Of a DNA stretch of 64,000 bases, positions 34,027 to 41,981 are shown in pieces. The position numbers were made by a program, and so were the translations under genes. Source of the DNA: Acidobacteriaceae bacterium (lineage in GTDB: Bacteria; Acidobacteriota; Terriglobia; Terriglobales; Acidobacteriaceae); the NCBI GenBank assembly GCA_028283655.1, contig JAPWKE010000002.1:224551-288550 (forward strand), given 5' to 3'. Below the pieces are notes generated by a model. It had not been told where the DNA came from. It did not search any database and saw only the letters and a list, made by a program, of their open reading frames with translations. How positions within the stretch are numbered: position 1 is the first letter of the stretch; each line of letters starts with the position of its first letter.

Positions 34027-34452
34027 ATGGATACCCAGAGGCTTGCGCGCGTTGTCGCGCTGCTACCGCTGATTGCGGGGGTTGCTGGCTGCGCGGCTGT
34101 TTCGTCGACCACGGTCGATTGCACCGGCAGTACCATCTTCAGTGTCAGCCCGACCACGGCCACGCTCGATCACCTCGCCCCGGCGGTGCAGAATCAGGTG
34201 CAGTTTCAGGGTGCGATCACGCATAGCGCGGTGCAGGGGTGCGCAGAACCGGCGTTGGCGCAGATCGAATACGCGACCTGGTCGAATCCGGACCCCAAGA
34301 ATATTCAGATCAGCAGTTCGTTCGACGTGACCAACGGCATGGCAAGCTGCCTTGGTGCCACCGGTACACCGGTGACGCTCACGGGCGTCTTTAGTAAGAC
34401 TTCGATGGCGACACCGGACAACAAAGCCACCGTAACGTTGACCTGCAAGTAG
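34027..34452 (+). CDS. Small lipoprotein with Ig-like/repeat-like composition
   Basis: 141 residues from ATG 34027, with GGAGA seven bases before it. Signal MDTQRLARVVALLPLIAG and lipobox VAGC give a lipid-anchored protein. The mature part is Ser/Thr/Ala-rich (SVSPTTATLDHLAP, IEYATWSNPDPKNIQIS, GTPVTLTGVFS), with four further cysteines likely forming disulfides. It looks like a single beta-sandwich domain of Big/Ig-like kind; no exact family was recognised. The convergent gene at 34455 ends two bases after its stop. Confidence 0.75.
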   Translation: MDTQRLARVVALLPLIAGVAGCAAVSSTTVDCTGSTIFSVSPTTATLDHLAPAVQNQVQFQGAITHSAVQGCAEPALAQIEYATWSNPDPKNIQISSSFDVTNGMASCLGATGTPVTLTGVFSKTSMATPDNKATVTLTCK

Positions 34453-34454
34453 AC

Positions 34455-34829
34455 CTACGCGCGGCGGAAGAGCACGTAGGCTTCGCCGGTGACGGGCATC
34501 GCCGCGAACTCTTCGCGCCATGCGGGATCGAGCCCCGGCAAATGCTGTGTAAGCTGTGGTGCAAACTCGGCAAAGCCGGTATCGTCCTCGGTGATCAGCA
34601 GAGCTGCTTCGGTGATGTCGGTCAGCACTTCGAGGCGAAGCTGGGCCACGCCGAAGACATCGTCTTTATGCGCGAGGATCGCGGTGATCGACGACCACGG
34701 CACACGCACGTAGACAGCCTCTTCGCCTTCCATCTCGGCAACGGTCAGGGCTTCGGCGTCGGCGGATACATCGGGCGGAAGCTGAGGAGCGTCGTCGCCA
34801 TTGAAGAGCTTGTTCCAGAAAGCGGACAT
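34455..34829 (-). CDS. Conserved hypothetical small acidic protein
   Basis: 124-residue acidic protein (MSAFWNKLFNGDDAPQLPPD; end GEAYVLFRRA). It has no signal or membrane segment and no cysteines. A central region (VPWSSITAILAHKDDVFG, LRLEVLTDITEAALLITEDD, PGLDPAWREEFA) reads as a compact alpha/beta fold. The beginning WNKLFNGD resembles the N-terminal motif of several phage-shock/SseB-like small proteins, but I cannot assign a family. It lies between two terminators and so is likely transcribed alone. Confidence 0.65.
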   Translation of the reverse strand: MSAFWNKLFNGDDAPQLPPDVSADAEALTVAEMEGEEAVYVRVPWSSITAILAHKDDVFGVAQLRLEVLTDITEAALLITEDDTGFAEFAPQLTQHLPGLDPAWREEFAAMPVTGEAYVLFRRA

Positions 34830-34865
34830 AGATGGAAGAGTACATCGTCGTGTGACGCGAAAGTG

Positions 34866-34893
34866 AAAAAGGCACCGATCTCTCGGTGCCTTT
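34866..34893 (-). terminator. Terminator after DsbA-like gene
   Basis: 11-bp stem AAAGGCACCGA/TCGGTGCCTTT (34868-34878 with 34883-34893). Reading on the minus strand the right arm ends in TTTTT, so it terminates the gene at 34916. Confidence 0.85.
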
Positions 34894-34915
34894 ATGTTGC
34901 GATGAAAGCGTTCGG

Positions 34916-35599
34916 CTACTTCTTCGTCGTGTGGTGGACGGGAGCGGCCGATTCCTTGGCCGCCATCTCGTTGGCCTGGTCGATCGCGTTGTAGAGCTGC
35001 GAGACGTCCTTCACCTGGATCCAGTGGTGGGCGGTGGCGACGATGATGGTCGGGGTCTCGCTGATGCCAAGCTTTTCGCCGAGGTGGTAGTCGGCGTCGA
35101 TCTCAGCCTGCAGCTTGCCGTCCGGGTCAACGACGAAGGGAAGCTGCTTGCCACCCTTCTGCATGAACTGGCGGGTAAAGTTTTCGAGGTCGTCCATGGA
35201 CGAGATGCGGAACTGCGAGGCGAAGACCTCGCGGCGGTACTCGAGCGCGAAGTCAGGCGAAATCTTGTCGTGCATGTAGCGCGCGTAGAGCGCAGCCTTC
35301 TTCGACCAGACGTGCATGTTCAGCGGGAAATCACGTTCCACGATGGGAATGTGGTAGTGCGCAAGGGCTGCGTGAACGATGGGGAAGGCGTGTCCGCAGG
35401 CCGGGCACTCCAGGTCTTCCCACTCGAGGATTGCGACCTTGGCGCCGGCTGGCGGCTTCAGCATTGAGGTGTCGTGGAAGTTGGACACCTGGTTGGGCGG
35501 CACGGAGGTCTGCGCGATAGCGGCAGAGCCAGCAACAGCGGCAGCCCCGGCAAGGGCAAGCGACAGGACGGCGGCGGCGGACATTCGAAGCATACGCAT
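34916..35599 (-). CDS. Exported DsbA-like thioredoxin-fold protein
   Basis: 227-residue periplasmic thiol protein from ATG 35599 (frame open to 35629). Signal peptide MRMLRMSAAAVLSLALAGAA, ending near SAAIAQ. The thioredoxin_4/DsbA fold has the active-site motif ECPACGHAFP near residue 74 (CPAC). The cis-Pro loop is ISETPTIIVAT (Thr-Pro). It belongs to the group of DsbG/BdbD-like proteins that oxidise or isomerise disulfides of exported proteins. The partner DsbB/VKOR is not in the window. Ends with a Lys-rich tail (VHHTTKK). Confidence 0.88.
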   Translation of the reverse strand: MRMLRMSAAAVLSLALAGAAAVAGSAAIAQTSVPPNQVSNFHDTSMLKPPAGAKVAILEWEDLECPACGHAFPIVHAALAHYHIPIVERDFPLNMHVWSKKAALYARYMHDKISPDFALEYRREVFASQFRISSMDDLENFTRQFMQKGGKQLPFVVDPDGKLQAEIDADYHLGEKLGISETPTIIVATAHHWIQVKDVSQLYNAIDQANEMAAKESAAPVHHTTKK

Positions 35600-35703
35600 T
35601 GGACGCGGACTGAACCCTTCGGCGAGCAAATGTGCTCTGTCTCAATTCAAACACAGGTTTTTCGCCCGCGATGCGTTATCCTCTGGAGCGAAGGAAACAC
35701 GAA

Positions 35704-37242
35704 ATGCCTGTTGCTCTGATAGCCCTCCAGATTCTGACACTTATCGTTGTAGTGCTTGTGCTGTTGCGGAAGCCCGCTGCGCCGACGGCTGCGGTGGACC
35801 CTCGGCTTGACCTGCTGGCGGGGGCCGATTTGCCTGGTCAGATGGCCCGGCTGGACGCAAAGTTCGCGGCTACAGATGCGCATCTGCGCGCGGAACTGGC
35901 GGCTCTGCGCACGGCTTCGGCGGAAGAGGCTGCGCGGGCGCGGACGGCAGCGGAGTCGGCCAGCAGCCAGCTTCGGGCAGAGGTGTTGGGCAGTATCCAG
36001 GCGCTGGGCAAGACGCTCAACGAGGGGCTGGACAGCTTCCGTGCCGATAACAAGACGGATGCGCTTGCGCTGAGGAAGGACGTCGAAAACCAGCTCGGTG
36101 CATTGCAGCAGCGGCTCATTGCGTTTACTTCAGAGACGACGAAGCATCTGAACGACAGCCGGGAGGCTTTGCACACGCGGTTGACGGAGCTTTCCGCGGC
36201 CCAGACCAGCGAGCAGGGCAAACTGCGCGACGCCATGCAGGCGCGTCTGGACAAACTGAATCAGGACAATACGGCCAAGCTCGAGGAGATGCGGCAGACG
36301 GTGGACGAGAAGCTGCAGAAGACACTGCACTCGCGCCTGACGGAGAGCTTTGGCGCGGTCACGGAGCAGCTTGCCTCGGTCCACAAGGGGCTGGGCGAGA
36401 TGACAACGCTGGCGACCGGTGTGGGCGATCTGAAGCGCGTTCTGTCGAATGTGAAGTCGCGCGGCATCGTCGGCGAGTTCTTCCTCGGTCAGCAGCTTGA
36501 GCAGATGTTTTCGCCCGACCAGTACGTGGTGAACGCGCGCATTAAGGCAAACACGCAGGAAGCCGTGGAGTTTGCGCTGAAGGTGCCGAACGGAGCGGAT
36601 TCGACCGTGCTGCTGGCGCTGGATTCGAAGTTTCCGGTGGAGGATTGGGAGCGTCTGGAAGACGCCTACGATAATGGCTCCGACGACGACCGGAAGAAGG
36701 CCAGCACGGCGTTCGAGCGAGCGATCCGGAACGAAGGCAAGCGGATTAGCGAGAAGTACATTGACCCGCCAAACACGCTGCCGTTCGCGATCATGTATCT
36801 GCCTACGGAGGCGCTCTACGCCGAGGTCATGCGTCGGCCGGGGCTGCACGCGGAGGTGCAGCAGCAGTGCAACGTTGTGATCGCAGGACCGTCAGCGTTC
36901 TCTATGATTTTGACTAGCTTCCAGCTCATCTACCGGCAGGCCAAGTTCAAGGAAAATCTGCACGATGTGCATCAGGTTTTCATGAAGGCGCAGGATGAGT
37001 TTGGGAACTTTGCGAAGCTGATGGAGACCGTCGAAAAGCAGGTCGGGACGGTTCAAAACACCATCGGCAAGATTCGCAGTAAAACGACTACCGTGAACCG
37101 GGCGTTCCGTAAGGTCAATCAACTCGATCTTGGAACGCCGCTGGCGGGAGATAGCGTCAGCCAGAATGTGTTGTCGCTACTGGCGGCGAATGAGGAAGAG
37201 GATCAGGCAGAAGAGTCGTCTGAGCCTGATTTGTCTTTGTAG
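35704..37242 (+). CDS. rmuC: DNA recombination protein RmuC
   Basis: 512 residues from ATG 35704, with AAGGAAA nine bases upstream. An N-terminal membrane helix (MPVALIALQILTLIVVVLVLL) is followed by a long coiled coil (about 50-220, AAESASSQLRAEVLG, LNDSREALHTRL) and the RmuC nuclease-like domain (about 260-470). The latter contains SRGIVGEFFLGQQLEQMF, DSKFPVEDWERLEDAYD, YIDPPNTLPFAIMYLPTEALYAEV and VIAGPSAFSMILTSFQ. RmuC is thought to limit inversions at inverted repeats. It is divergent from the DsbA-like gene. Confidence 0.95.
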   Translation: MPVALIALQILTLIVVVLVLLRKPAAPTAAVDPRLDLLAGADLPGQMARLDAKFAATDAHLRAELAALRTASAEEAARARTAAESASSQLRAEVLGSIQALGKTLNEGLDSFRADNKTDALALRKDVENQLGALQQRLIAFTSETTKHLNDSREALHTRLTELSAAQTSEQGKLRDAMQARLDKLNQDNTAKLEEMRQTVDEKLQKTLHSRLTESFGAVTEQLASVHKGLGEMTTLATGVGDLKRVLSNVKSRGIVGEFFLGQQLEQMFSPDQYVVNARIKANTQEAVEFALKVPNGADSTVLLALDSKFPVEDWERLEDAYDNGSDDDRKKASTAFERAIRNEGKRISEKYIDPPNTLPFAIMYLPTEALYAEVMRRPGLHAEVQQQCNVVIAGPSAFSMILTSFQLIYRQAKFKENLHDVHQVFMKAQDEFGNFAKLMETVEKQVGTVQNTIGKIRSKTTTVNRAFRKVNQLDLGTPLAGDSVSQNVLSLLAANEEEDQAEESSEPDLSL

Positions 37243-37245
37243 GGT

Positions 37246-37437
37246 TTAGGCTGCTCGCTGGGTTTCGATGGCTCGGGATTCGTCGAAGCGGCACGCACGA
37301 AAGGTCACGCGTCGGCATTCGACACACTCCCAGGGGAAGATTCCCAGCTTGCTTAGCAGGACTTGTTGGAACCAGCCCCTGCGATTAATTCTTCGCAGTA
37401 CTCCATGGGGCTTGCAATGGCGGCATAGCAGTTTCAT
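37246..37437 (-). CDS. Tiny zinc-ribbon-like protein
   Basis: 63 residues with two Cys pairs (CRHC at 5-8 and CVEC at about 38-41) separated by a basic segment (RRINRRGWFQQVLL). This layout matches the short zinc-ribbon proteins of soil bacteria of the type CxxC...RRGxxxRxL...PxxCxxC. GAGGATC stands about nine bases upstream of ATG 37437. Three bases separate its stop from the convergent rmuC stop. The metal site is inferred; function unknown. Confidence 0.55.
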   Translation of the reverse strand: MKLLCRHCKPHGVLRRINRRGWFQQVLLSKLGIFPWECVECRRVTFRACRFDESRAIETQRAA

Positions 37438-37663
37438 CTCAGTAGATCCTCGGTTTTATGGCCCGTAAACAGTTTTATCCTTTTTCGCGGGGGAGCTGTT
37501 AGTAGAAAAGAGTCAGGGTGCGAGACTTTTGTGCCATGGGCAGAATTCATCGGGCCATCTTTACACCGCGATGGCGCGTGGGTATGCTTGAACGCTGAGG
37601 CATTCCTCAAACGCACTGTGGCGGCAACCAGCCCCGCAGGCAAGATATAGGAGATCGGATTAC

Positions 37664-37900
37664 ATGGCAGCCGTTGACGAAAAGGTCAAACAGATTATTG
37701 TGGAACAGCTTCAGGTGGACGAAGCCGAAGTGACGCCTGGTGCGAGCTTCCAGGAAGACCTGGGCGCTGACTCGCTGGACGTAGTCGAGCTCGTAATGCA
37801 GTTCGAAGAGGCTTTCGACATCCAGATTCCTGATGAAGATGCCGAGAAGATCAAGACCGTTAAAGACGCGGTCGATTACATCGAAAAGAACAAGAAGTAA
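37664..37900 (+). CDS. acpP: Acyl carrier protein
   Basis: 78-residue acidic four-helix protein that carries fatty-acyl chains on a 4'-phosphopantetheine arm attached to Ser37 in the motif [17 protein letters not shown] lies upstream of the ATG. It is followed by fabF with 33 bases between, the common acpP-fabF order of bacteria. Product of a likely operon start: the 220 bases upstream contain no other gene and no repeat. Confidence 0.98.
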   Translation: MAAVDEKVKQIIVEQLQVDEAEVTPGASFQEDLGADSLDVVELVMQFEEAFDIQIPDEDAEKIKTVKDAVDYIEKNKK

Positions 37901-37933
37901 CCAGCTGCAACACGCGGCACAAAGGAACTCAGG

Positions 37934-39184
37934 ATGCAGCGACGCGTCGTCGTTACCGGCCTCGGCTTGATTTGCGGGGTCGGAAAAACCGCGCCCGAGG
38001 TGTGGGAAGGCCTTATGGCCGGTAAGAGCGGTATGGCTGAAATTAAGGCCTTCGATCTCACCGGTCACCCGGTCCGCTTTGCGGCAGAAGTGAAGGATTT
38101 CGATCCTCACCTCTTCGTGGACAAGAAGGAGGCCCGAAAGATGGGCCGCTTCATCCACTTCGCTCTGGCAGCTGCGGACGAAGCCATGAAGCAGTCGGGC
38201 CTTGTTGTGGACGAGTCCAATGCGGATAACGTTGGCGTACATATCGGCTCAGGCATCGGTGGTTTCGATGTGATTGAGCGCGAGCACACCAACCTGATCA
38301 ACGGCGGTCCTCGTAAGATTTCGCCGTTCTTCATCCCGGCTTCGATCGTCAACCTGGCCGCTGGCCATGTGTCGATCCGATATGGGGCGAAGGGCCCGAA
38401 CGAAGCGACGGCTACGGCCTGCACTTCGTCGGCGCACTCGATCGGCGATGCGTTCCGCATCATTCAGCGTGGCGATGCTGACGCGATGATTGCGGGTGGC
38501 ACGGAAGGCGCGATCACCCCCATGGGTGTTGGCGGCTTTGCGGCCATGAAGGCACTCTCGACGCGTAACGAAGATCCAACGCGTGCCTGCCGTCCCTGGG
38601 ACAAGGACCGCGATGGCTTTGTCGTGGGCGAAGGCGCTGGCATTCTGATTCTGGAAGAGCTTGAGTTTGCCAAGGCTCGCGGCGCGAACATCCTGGCCGA
38701 GGTTATCGGCTATGGCATGAGCGCGGACGCGTTCCACATGACCGGCATGGCTCCTGAGGGGGAAGGCTGCTTCCGTGCGATGAACAACGCGCTGAAGTCG
38801 GCAGGAATCTCTCCGGACAAGGTCGATTATGTGAACGCTCATGCGACCTCGACGCCGCTGGGCGATGCCATGGAGTCGCAGGCCATTGAGAACGTCTTCG
38901 GCGAGCGTGCCAAGAACCACACGCTGCTCGTTTCGTCGACGAAGTCGATGACCGGCCACCTTCTGGGCGGGGCAGGCGGTCTTGAAGCAGGCATCACGAT
39001 CATGGCGATGCAGCACCAGACGGCTCCTCCGACGATGAACCTGGAGAACGTCGATCCGGTCTGCCGCTTGAACTATGTTCCCAACAAGCCACAGGCTGCG
39101 AAGATCGATTACGCGCTGTCGAACTCGTTTGGCTTCGGCGGAACGAACGGCTCGCTGGTCTTCAAGCGTTGGGGCGCGGAATAA
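37934..39184 (+). CDS. fabF: 3-oxoacyl-ACP synthase II
   Basis: Condensing enzyme that elongates acyl-ACP with malonyl-ACP; 416 residues. The catalytic residues match KAS II: Cys163 (EATATACTSSAHS), His303 (NAHATSTPLGD), Lys337 and His342 (STKSMTGHLLGG). AAAGGAACTCAGG precedes the ATG. The thiolase fold ends with the FGFGGTNGSLVF strand. The sequence is full length (E. coli FabF is 413). Confidence 0.98.
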   Translation: MQRRVVVTGLGLICGVGKTAPEVWEGLMAGKSGMAEIKAFDLTGHPVRFAAEVKDFDPHLFVDKKEARKMGRFIHFALAAADEAMKQSGLVVDESNADNVGVHIGSGIGGFDVIEREHTNLINGGPRKISPFFIPASIVNLAAGHVSIRYGAKGPNEATATACTSSAHSIGDAFRIIQRGDADAMIAGGTEGAITPMGVGGFAAMKALSTRNEDPTRACRPWDKDRDGFVVGEGAGILILEELEFAKARGANILAEVIGYGMSADAFHMTGMAPEGEGCFRAMNNALKSAGISPDKVDYVNAHATSTPLGDAMESQAIENVFGERAKNHTLLVSSTKSMTGHLLGGAGGLEAGITIMAMQHQTAPPTMNLENVDPVCRLNYVPNKPQAAKIDYALSNSFGFGGTNGSLVFKRWGAE

Positions 39185-39254
39185 GCTCGTACGCTGTACG
39201 GTGACGTAAAGTGAATCGGGATTACGAGGCGACTCATGGAACCTTCCGATTTCG

Positions 39255-39527
39255 TTGAACTCAAAACGCGAGGCAATCAGGCGTGTGGTGGAATCCCACC
39301 GCGCCTGTAATGCCCGCGTTTTTGGTTCTGTCCTTCGTGGGCAGGACACGGCGGAGAGCGATCTCGATCTCCTCATCGATCCCACGCCGGAAACGACGCT
39401 GCTGGATATCGGTGCCATCCGCTCTGAACTGGCAGTGCTTCTTGGTTTCCCGGTGGATGTGGTGACTCCGGGGGCTCTGCCAGAAAAATTCCGTCATCTC
39501 GTGCTGGCCGAAGCCAGACCGGTATGA
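39255..39527 (+). CDS. MntA-like minimal nucleotidyltransferase antitoxin
   Basis: 90-residue MNT-family protein, the antitoxin half of HEPN-MNT pairs. The active site GSVLRGQDTAESDLDLLIDP (from about residue 24) has the GS-x-RG and SDxDLL motifs intact, so the protein could still AMPylate a HepT partner. The start is uncertain. This frame opens only at a TTG (39255), while an ATG with GAGG six bases upstream (39236) is in another frame, as if a one-base slip had occurred near 39250-39255. The stop overlaps the next start by four bases (ATGA). Confidence 0.7.
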   Translation: MNSKREAIRRVVESHRACNARVFGSVLRGQDTAESDLDLLIDPTPETTLLDIGAIRSELAVLLGFPVDVVTPGALPEKFRHLVLAEARPV

Positions 39528-39748
39528 ACGGCCAGCGTCTGGCTGACTACCTTGGCCACATTCCTGACTTCGCAGCGAGCCATTCCAATCTGCCCTTGCT
39601 GGCGGCCTATGAAATGAGGAATGCCATCGCACACGGATACTTCGCCGTGGACTTTGACATTGTCTGGAAGACGATTCAAAACGATCTTTCAGATCTTCAA
39701 CAGCAGGTAGAACGTTTGAAGCATGAACTCGCAAAGAGCCTGGAGTAG
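39524..39748 (+). CDS. HepT-like HEPN toxin, internally deleted
   Basis: 74 residues, against roughly 110-115 for a normal HepT. The N-terminus MNGQRLADYLGHI matches helix 1. Then the sequence jumps directly to PDFAASHSNLPLLAAYEMRNAIAHGYF, which is helix 3 and the Rx4-6H ribonuclease/AMPylation motif (Arg-Asn-Ala-Ile-Ala-His) and tyrosine of the family. The missing part is about 40 residues covering helix 2 and its flanks. The C-terminus (VWKTIQNDLSDLQQQVERL) is normal. With the RNase motif but without the helix bundle, the protein probably does not fold as an active toxin. It is still an intact frame coupled to the antitoxin. Confidence 0.75.
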   Translation: MNGQRLADYLGHIPDFAASHSNLPLLAAYEMRNAIAHGYFAVDFDIVWKTIQNDLSDLQQQVERLKHELAKSLE

Positions 39749-39783
39749 GGCTTCATCGACTTTTCAAATAGCATCGAGCCACC

Positions 39784-39818
39784 GGGCCTGACAGTAAATG
39801 TCGGGCCTTTTGCTTTTT
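39784..39818 (+). terminator. Terminator after HepT-like gene
   Basis: Stem GGCCTGACA/TGTCGGGCC with one wobble, loop GTAAA, followed by TTTTGCTTTTTG. Confidence 0.8.
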
Positions 39819-39885
39819 GCATCAGAGTTTGCAGAGGCGCTCGCACGAGTTGCATCCACCCATCTGTAAGAGGAGACAATCGCAC

Positions 39886-40719
39886 ATGGCATTTCTCACC
39901 GTTGGCAAAGAGAACAACGCAGACATCCAGATTTATTACGAAGACCGCGGCACCGGGAAGCCGGTGTTGCTGATCCACGGCTGGCCGCTTAGTGGTGCTT
40001 CCTGGGAGAAGCAGGTTGCTGCTTTGCTGGCGGCGGGCTATCGCGTCATCACCTATGATCGCCGCGGCTTTGGCCGTTCGTCGGCCCCGAGCGAGGGCTA
40101 CAACTACAACACGTTGGCGGAAGACACCTACAAGCTGATTGAAGCGCTGGACCTGAAGGACCTGACGCTTGTTGGCTTTTCCATGGGCGGCGGCGAAGTG
40201 GCGCGCTACCTCGGCAAGTACAACGACGGACGCGTGACGAAGGCCTGCTTCATGGCGTCGATCGCCCCTGCGCTGCGCAAGGACGGCAGCAACCCCGAGG
40301 GTGTACCCGCCGAGGTCTTCGAGGGAATCAAGCAAGGCATTGAGAAGGATCGCTATGTCTTCCTGGAAGGCTTCCTGAAAAACTTTTACTCGAAGAAGCT
40401 GGTGGGTGGTACGGACATCTCCGATGCTGCGATTCACGCGAGCTTCAATGTCGCGGCGGCTTCGTACTACGTTGGCATGTTGACCTGCGTGGACGCCTGG
40501 TTGGAAGACTTCCGCGAGGACCTGAAGCAGGTGACGATTCCGGTGCAGGTCATCCACGGTAACGACGATCAGATTCTGCCCATCGACGCCACCGGCAACC
40601 GTATGCCGGCGTTGATCCCGACCGCGAAGCTGCATGTCGTGGACGGCGGCCCACATGGCTTGAACTGGACGCATGCGACGGAAGTGAATGAAGTACTGCT
40701 GAAGTTTCTCGCAGAGTAA
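39886..40719 (+). CDS. Alpha/beta-hydrolase, non-haem chloroperoxidase-type
   Basis: 277 residues from ATG 39886, with GAGGAGA upstream. The alpha/beta-hydrolase fold shows the oxyanion loop LIHGWPLSG, the nucleophile elbow VGFSMGG (Ser near 102), the acid residue in HGNDDQILPI and the catalytic His in VDGGPHGLNWTHA. The sequence type resembles co-factor-free haloperoxidases/esterases. The natural substrate is unknown. Ends at a bidirectional terminator. Confidence 0.9.
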   Translation: MAFLTVGKENNADIQIYYEDRGTGKPVLLIHGWPLSGASWEKQVAALLAAGYRVITYDRRGFGRSSAPSEGYNYNTLAEDTYKLIEALDLKDLTLVGFSMGGGEVARYLGKYNDGRVTKACFMASIAPALRKDGSNPEGVPAEVFEGIKQGIEKDRYVFLEGFLKNFYSKKLVGGTDISDAAIHASFNVAAASYYVGMLTCVDAWLEDFREDLKQVTIPVQVIHGNDDQILPIDATGNRMPALIPTAKLHVVDGGPHGLNWTHATEVNEVLLKFLAE

Positions 40720-40749
40720 GCAGCGTGTTCCTCCGTCATAGGTGGCAAT

Positions 40750-40784
40750 GAGTAAGGCCCGACGCTTTGTCGGGCCTTACTCGT
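40750..40784. terminator. Bidirectional terminator between hydrolase and YIP1 genes
   Basis: Perfect 14-bp stem (40750-40763 with 40769-40782) around GAGTAAGGCCCGAC, five-base loop. Confidence 0.85.
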
Positions 40785-40804
40785 TCTGCTTGAGAGGGAA
40801 AGGG

Positions 40805-41560
40805 CTAGCCCATCACGGCGGCCCAGCCAACGCTGACGAGCAGGATAAGCGCCCACCAGCCGAGTACGATGATCGCGGTCTGTCCCTTGGTTTTCTTGCC
40901 GATCACCGCGAGCCCGATAATCATCAGCGCCAGCATCCACAGGCTGAAGATGTCGAAGTAAGAGCCAAAGCTCTGCAGCCACTTGGGTGAATCGGTGAGA
41001 TAGTAGCCGAGGTTCGTACCGACCGGGTTCTTGATGTCGAAGTTGTCGACGCCGACCCCCGCCCAGAGCAGGATGATGCTTAGCAGTGTGATGAAGATTT
41101 TGGGCAGCCCGGCATAGGTCAGGACGGCGAAGACCTGCCAGAACTTCGTCTCCGCGCCGAGACCGAAGTTCACGCTCATCCAAAGCACGACCGTCATCAC
41201 AACCATGATGATGAAGAACATCACGGGCATGGCGTAGCCGATGTAGGTGCTGATCGTTCCGGCCATATGGATCTGCTTGGCCTGTGTCTCGGGCGGCAGC
41301 TGGTCGAAGCGATCTGCGGAGCTTTTGCTCGCGTGAATCTGCTGTTGCGCTACCGCCTCCCAGCCGACTTTCTTGCTGACGGTGAAGGTGAAGATCCACG
41401 AGAGCAGGCAGGTGAGTACAAAGGGCACCCACCAGCTTGAGGAGCGGCGGATATCCATGAAGGTCTTCGTCGGTGCGATGAAGGTATCGACCAGGCGTTC
41501 GACTTCGGAAAGGCCGACTTCCGGCGTGGTGTCGGGCAGGGGCGTGGCAAAGTCAGACAT
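40805..41560 (-). CDS. YIP1-family membrane protein
   Basis: 251 residues from ATG 41560, with AGGAG ten bases upstream. The N-terminal part MSDFATPLPDTTPEVGLSEV and RLVDTFIAPTKTFMDIRRS precedes five hydrophobic segments, as in bacterial YIP1 domains (WWVPFVLTCLLSWIFTF; VLWMSVNFGLGAETKFWQVF; IFSLWMLALMIIGLAVI). Function unknown; eukaryotic homologues act in membrane trafficking. The open frame reaches back to 42214 but that part is antisense to murJ and iscX and is not used. Confidence 0.85.
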   Translation of the reverse strand: MSDFATPLPDTTPEVGLSEVERLVDTFIAPTKTFMDIRRSSSWWVPFVLTCLLSWIFTFTVSKKVGWEAVAQQQIHASKSSADRFDQLPPETQAKQIHMAGTISTYIGYAMPVMFFIIMVVMTVVLWMSVNFGLGAETKFWQVFAVLTYAGLPKIFITLLSIILLWAGVGVDNFDIKNPVGTNLGYYLTDSPKWLQSFGSYFDIFSLWMLALMIIGLAVIGKKTKGQTAIIVLGWWALILLVSVGWAAVMG

Positions 41561-41650
41561 TGCGCTGAGTCTCCTAAAAAATCGTGAAGGTGAGGTAGAG
41601 GAAGTGTACTCCGCTTCGCCGTTACACTGAGAAAGAAAGGAGCGAGAACT

Positions 41651-41872
41651 ATGCCCCGCGAAATTGAATGGACGGACACCGAAGAGATCGGTATCCAGCT
41701 GCAGGAGATGTATCCCGACACCGACCCCTACTCCATCCGCTTCACCGACCTGCATAAATGGGTGGTGCAGCTTCCCGGCTTCGTCGGCGATCCCATGAAG
41801 TCCAACGAAGGCCTGCTCGAAGCCATCCAGACGGCCTGGCACGAGGAGTACGAGGACGCGAAGAACGCGTAG
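41651..41872 (+). CDS. iscX: Fe-S cluster assembly protein IscX
   Basis: 73-residue acidic protein. It matches IscX along its whole length: the WTDTEEIGIQLQEMYPDTDP, RFTDLHKWVVQLPGF and SNEGLLEAIQTAW segments are diagnostic. IscX binds IscS and regulates iron delivery during cluster assembly. AAAGGAG stands before the ATG. Unlike in Proteobacteria, no iscS/iscU/hscB genes adjoin it here. Confidence 0.92.
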   Translation: MPREIEWTDTEEIGIQLQEMYPDTDPYSIRFTDLHKWVVQLPGFVGDPMKSNEGLLEAIQTAWHEEYEDAKNA

Positions 41873-41981
41873 TCGCTTCATCTGCCAACAACCCTTCTCG
41901 CCGCAAGTTGTTCCGTGCTGCTTGCGGCGTATCCGTTTCAGCACGAGGGCTTTGGCGAGCAACCTGAGACAATGGTGGTCG

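Noticed and set aside
37246..37437. Zinc-ribbon frame as pure chance
   Set aside because: Two well-spaced CxxC pairs and a ribosome-site-like GAGGATC favour a real small gene; kept with moderate confidence.
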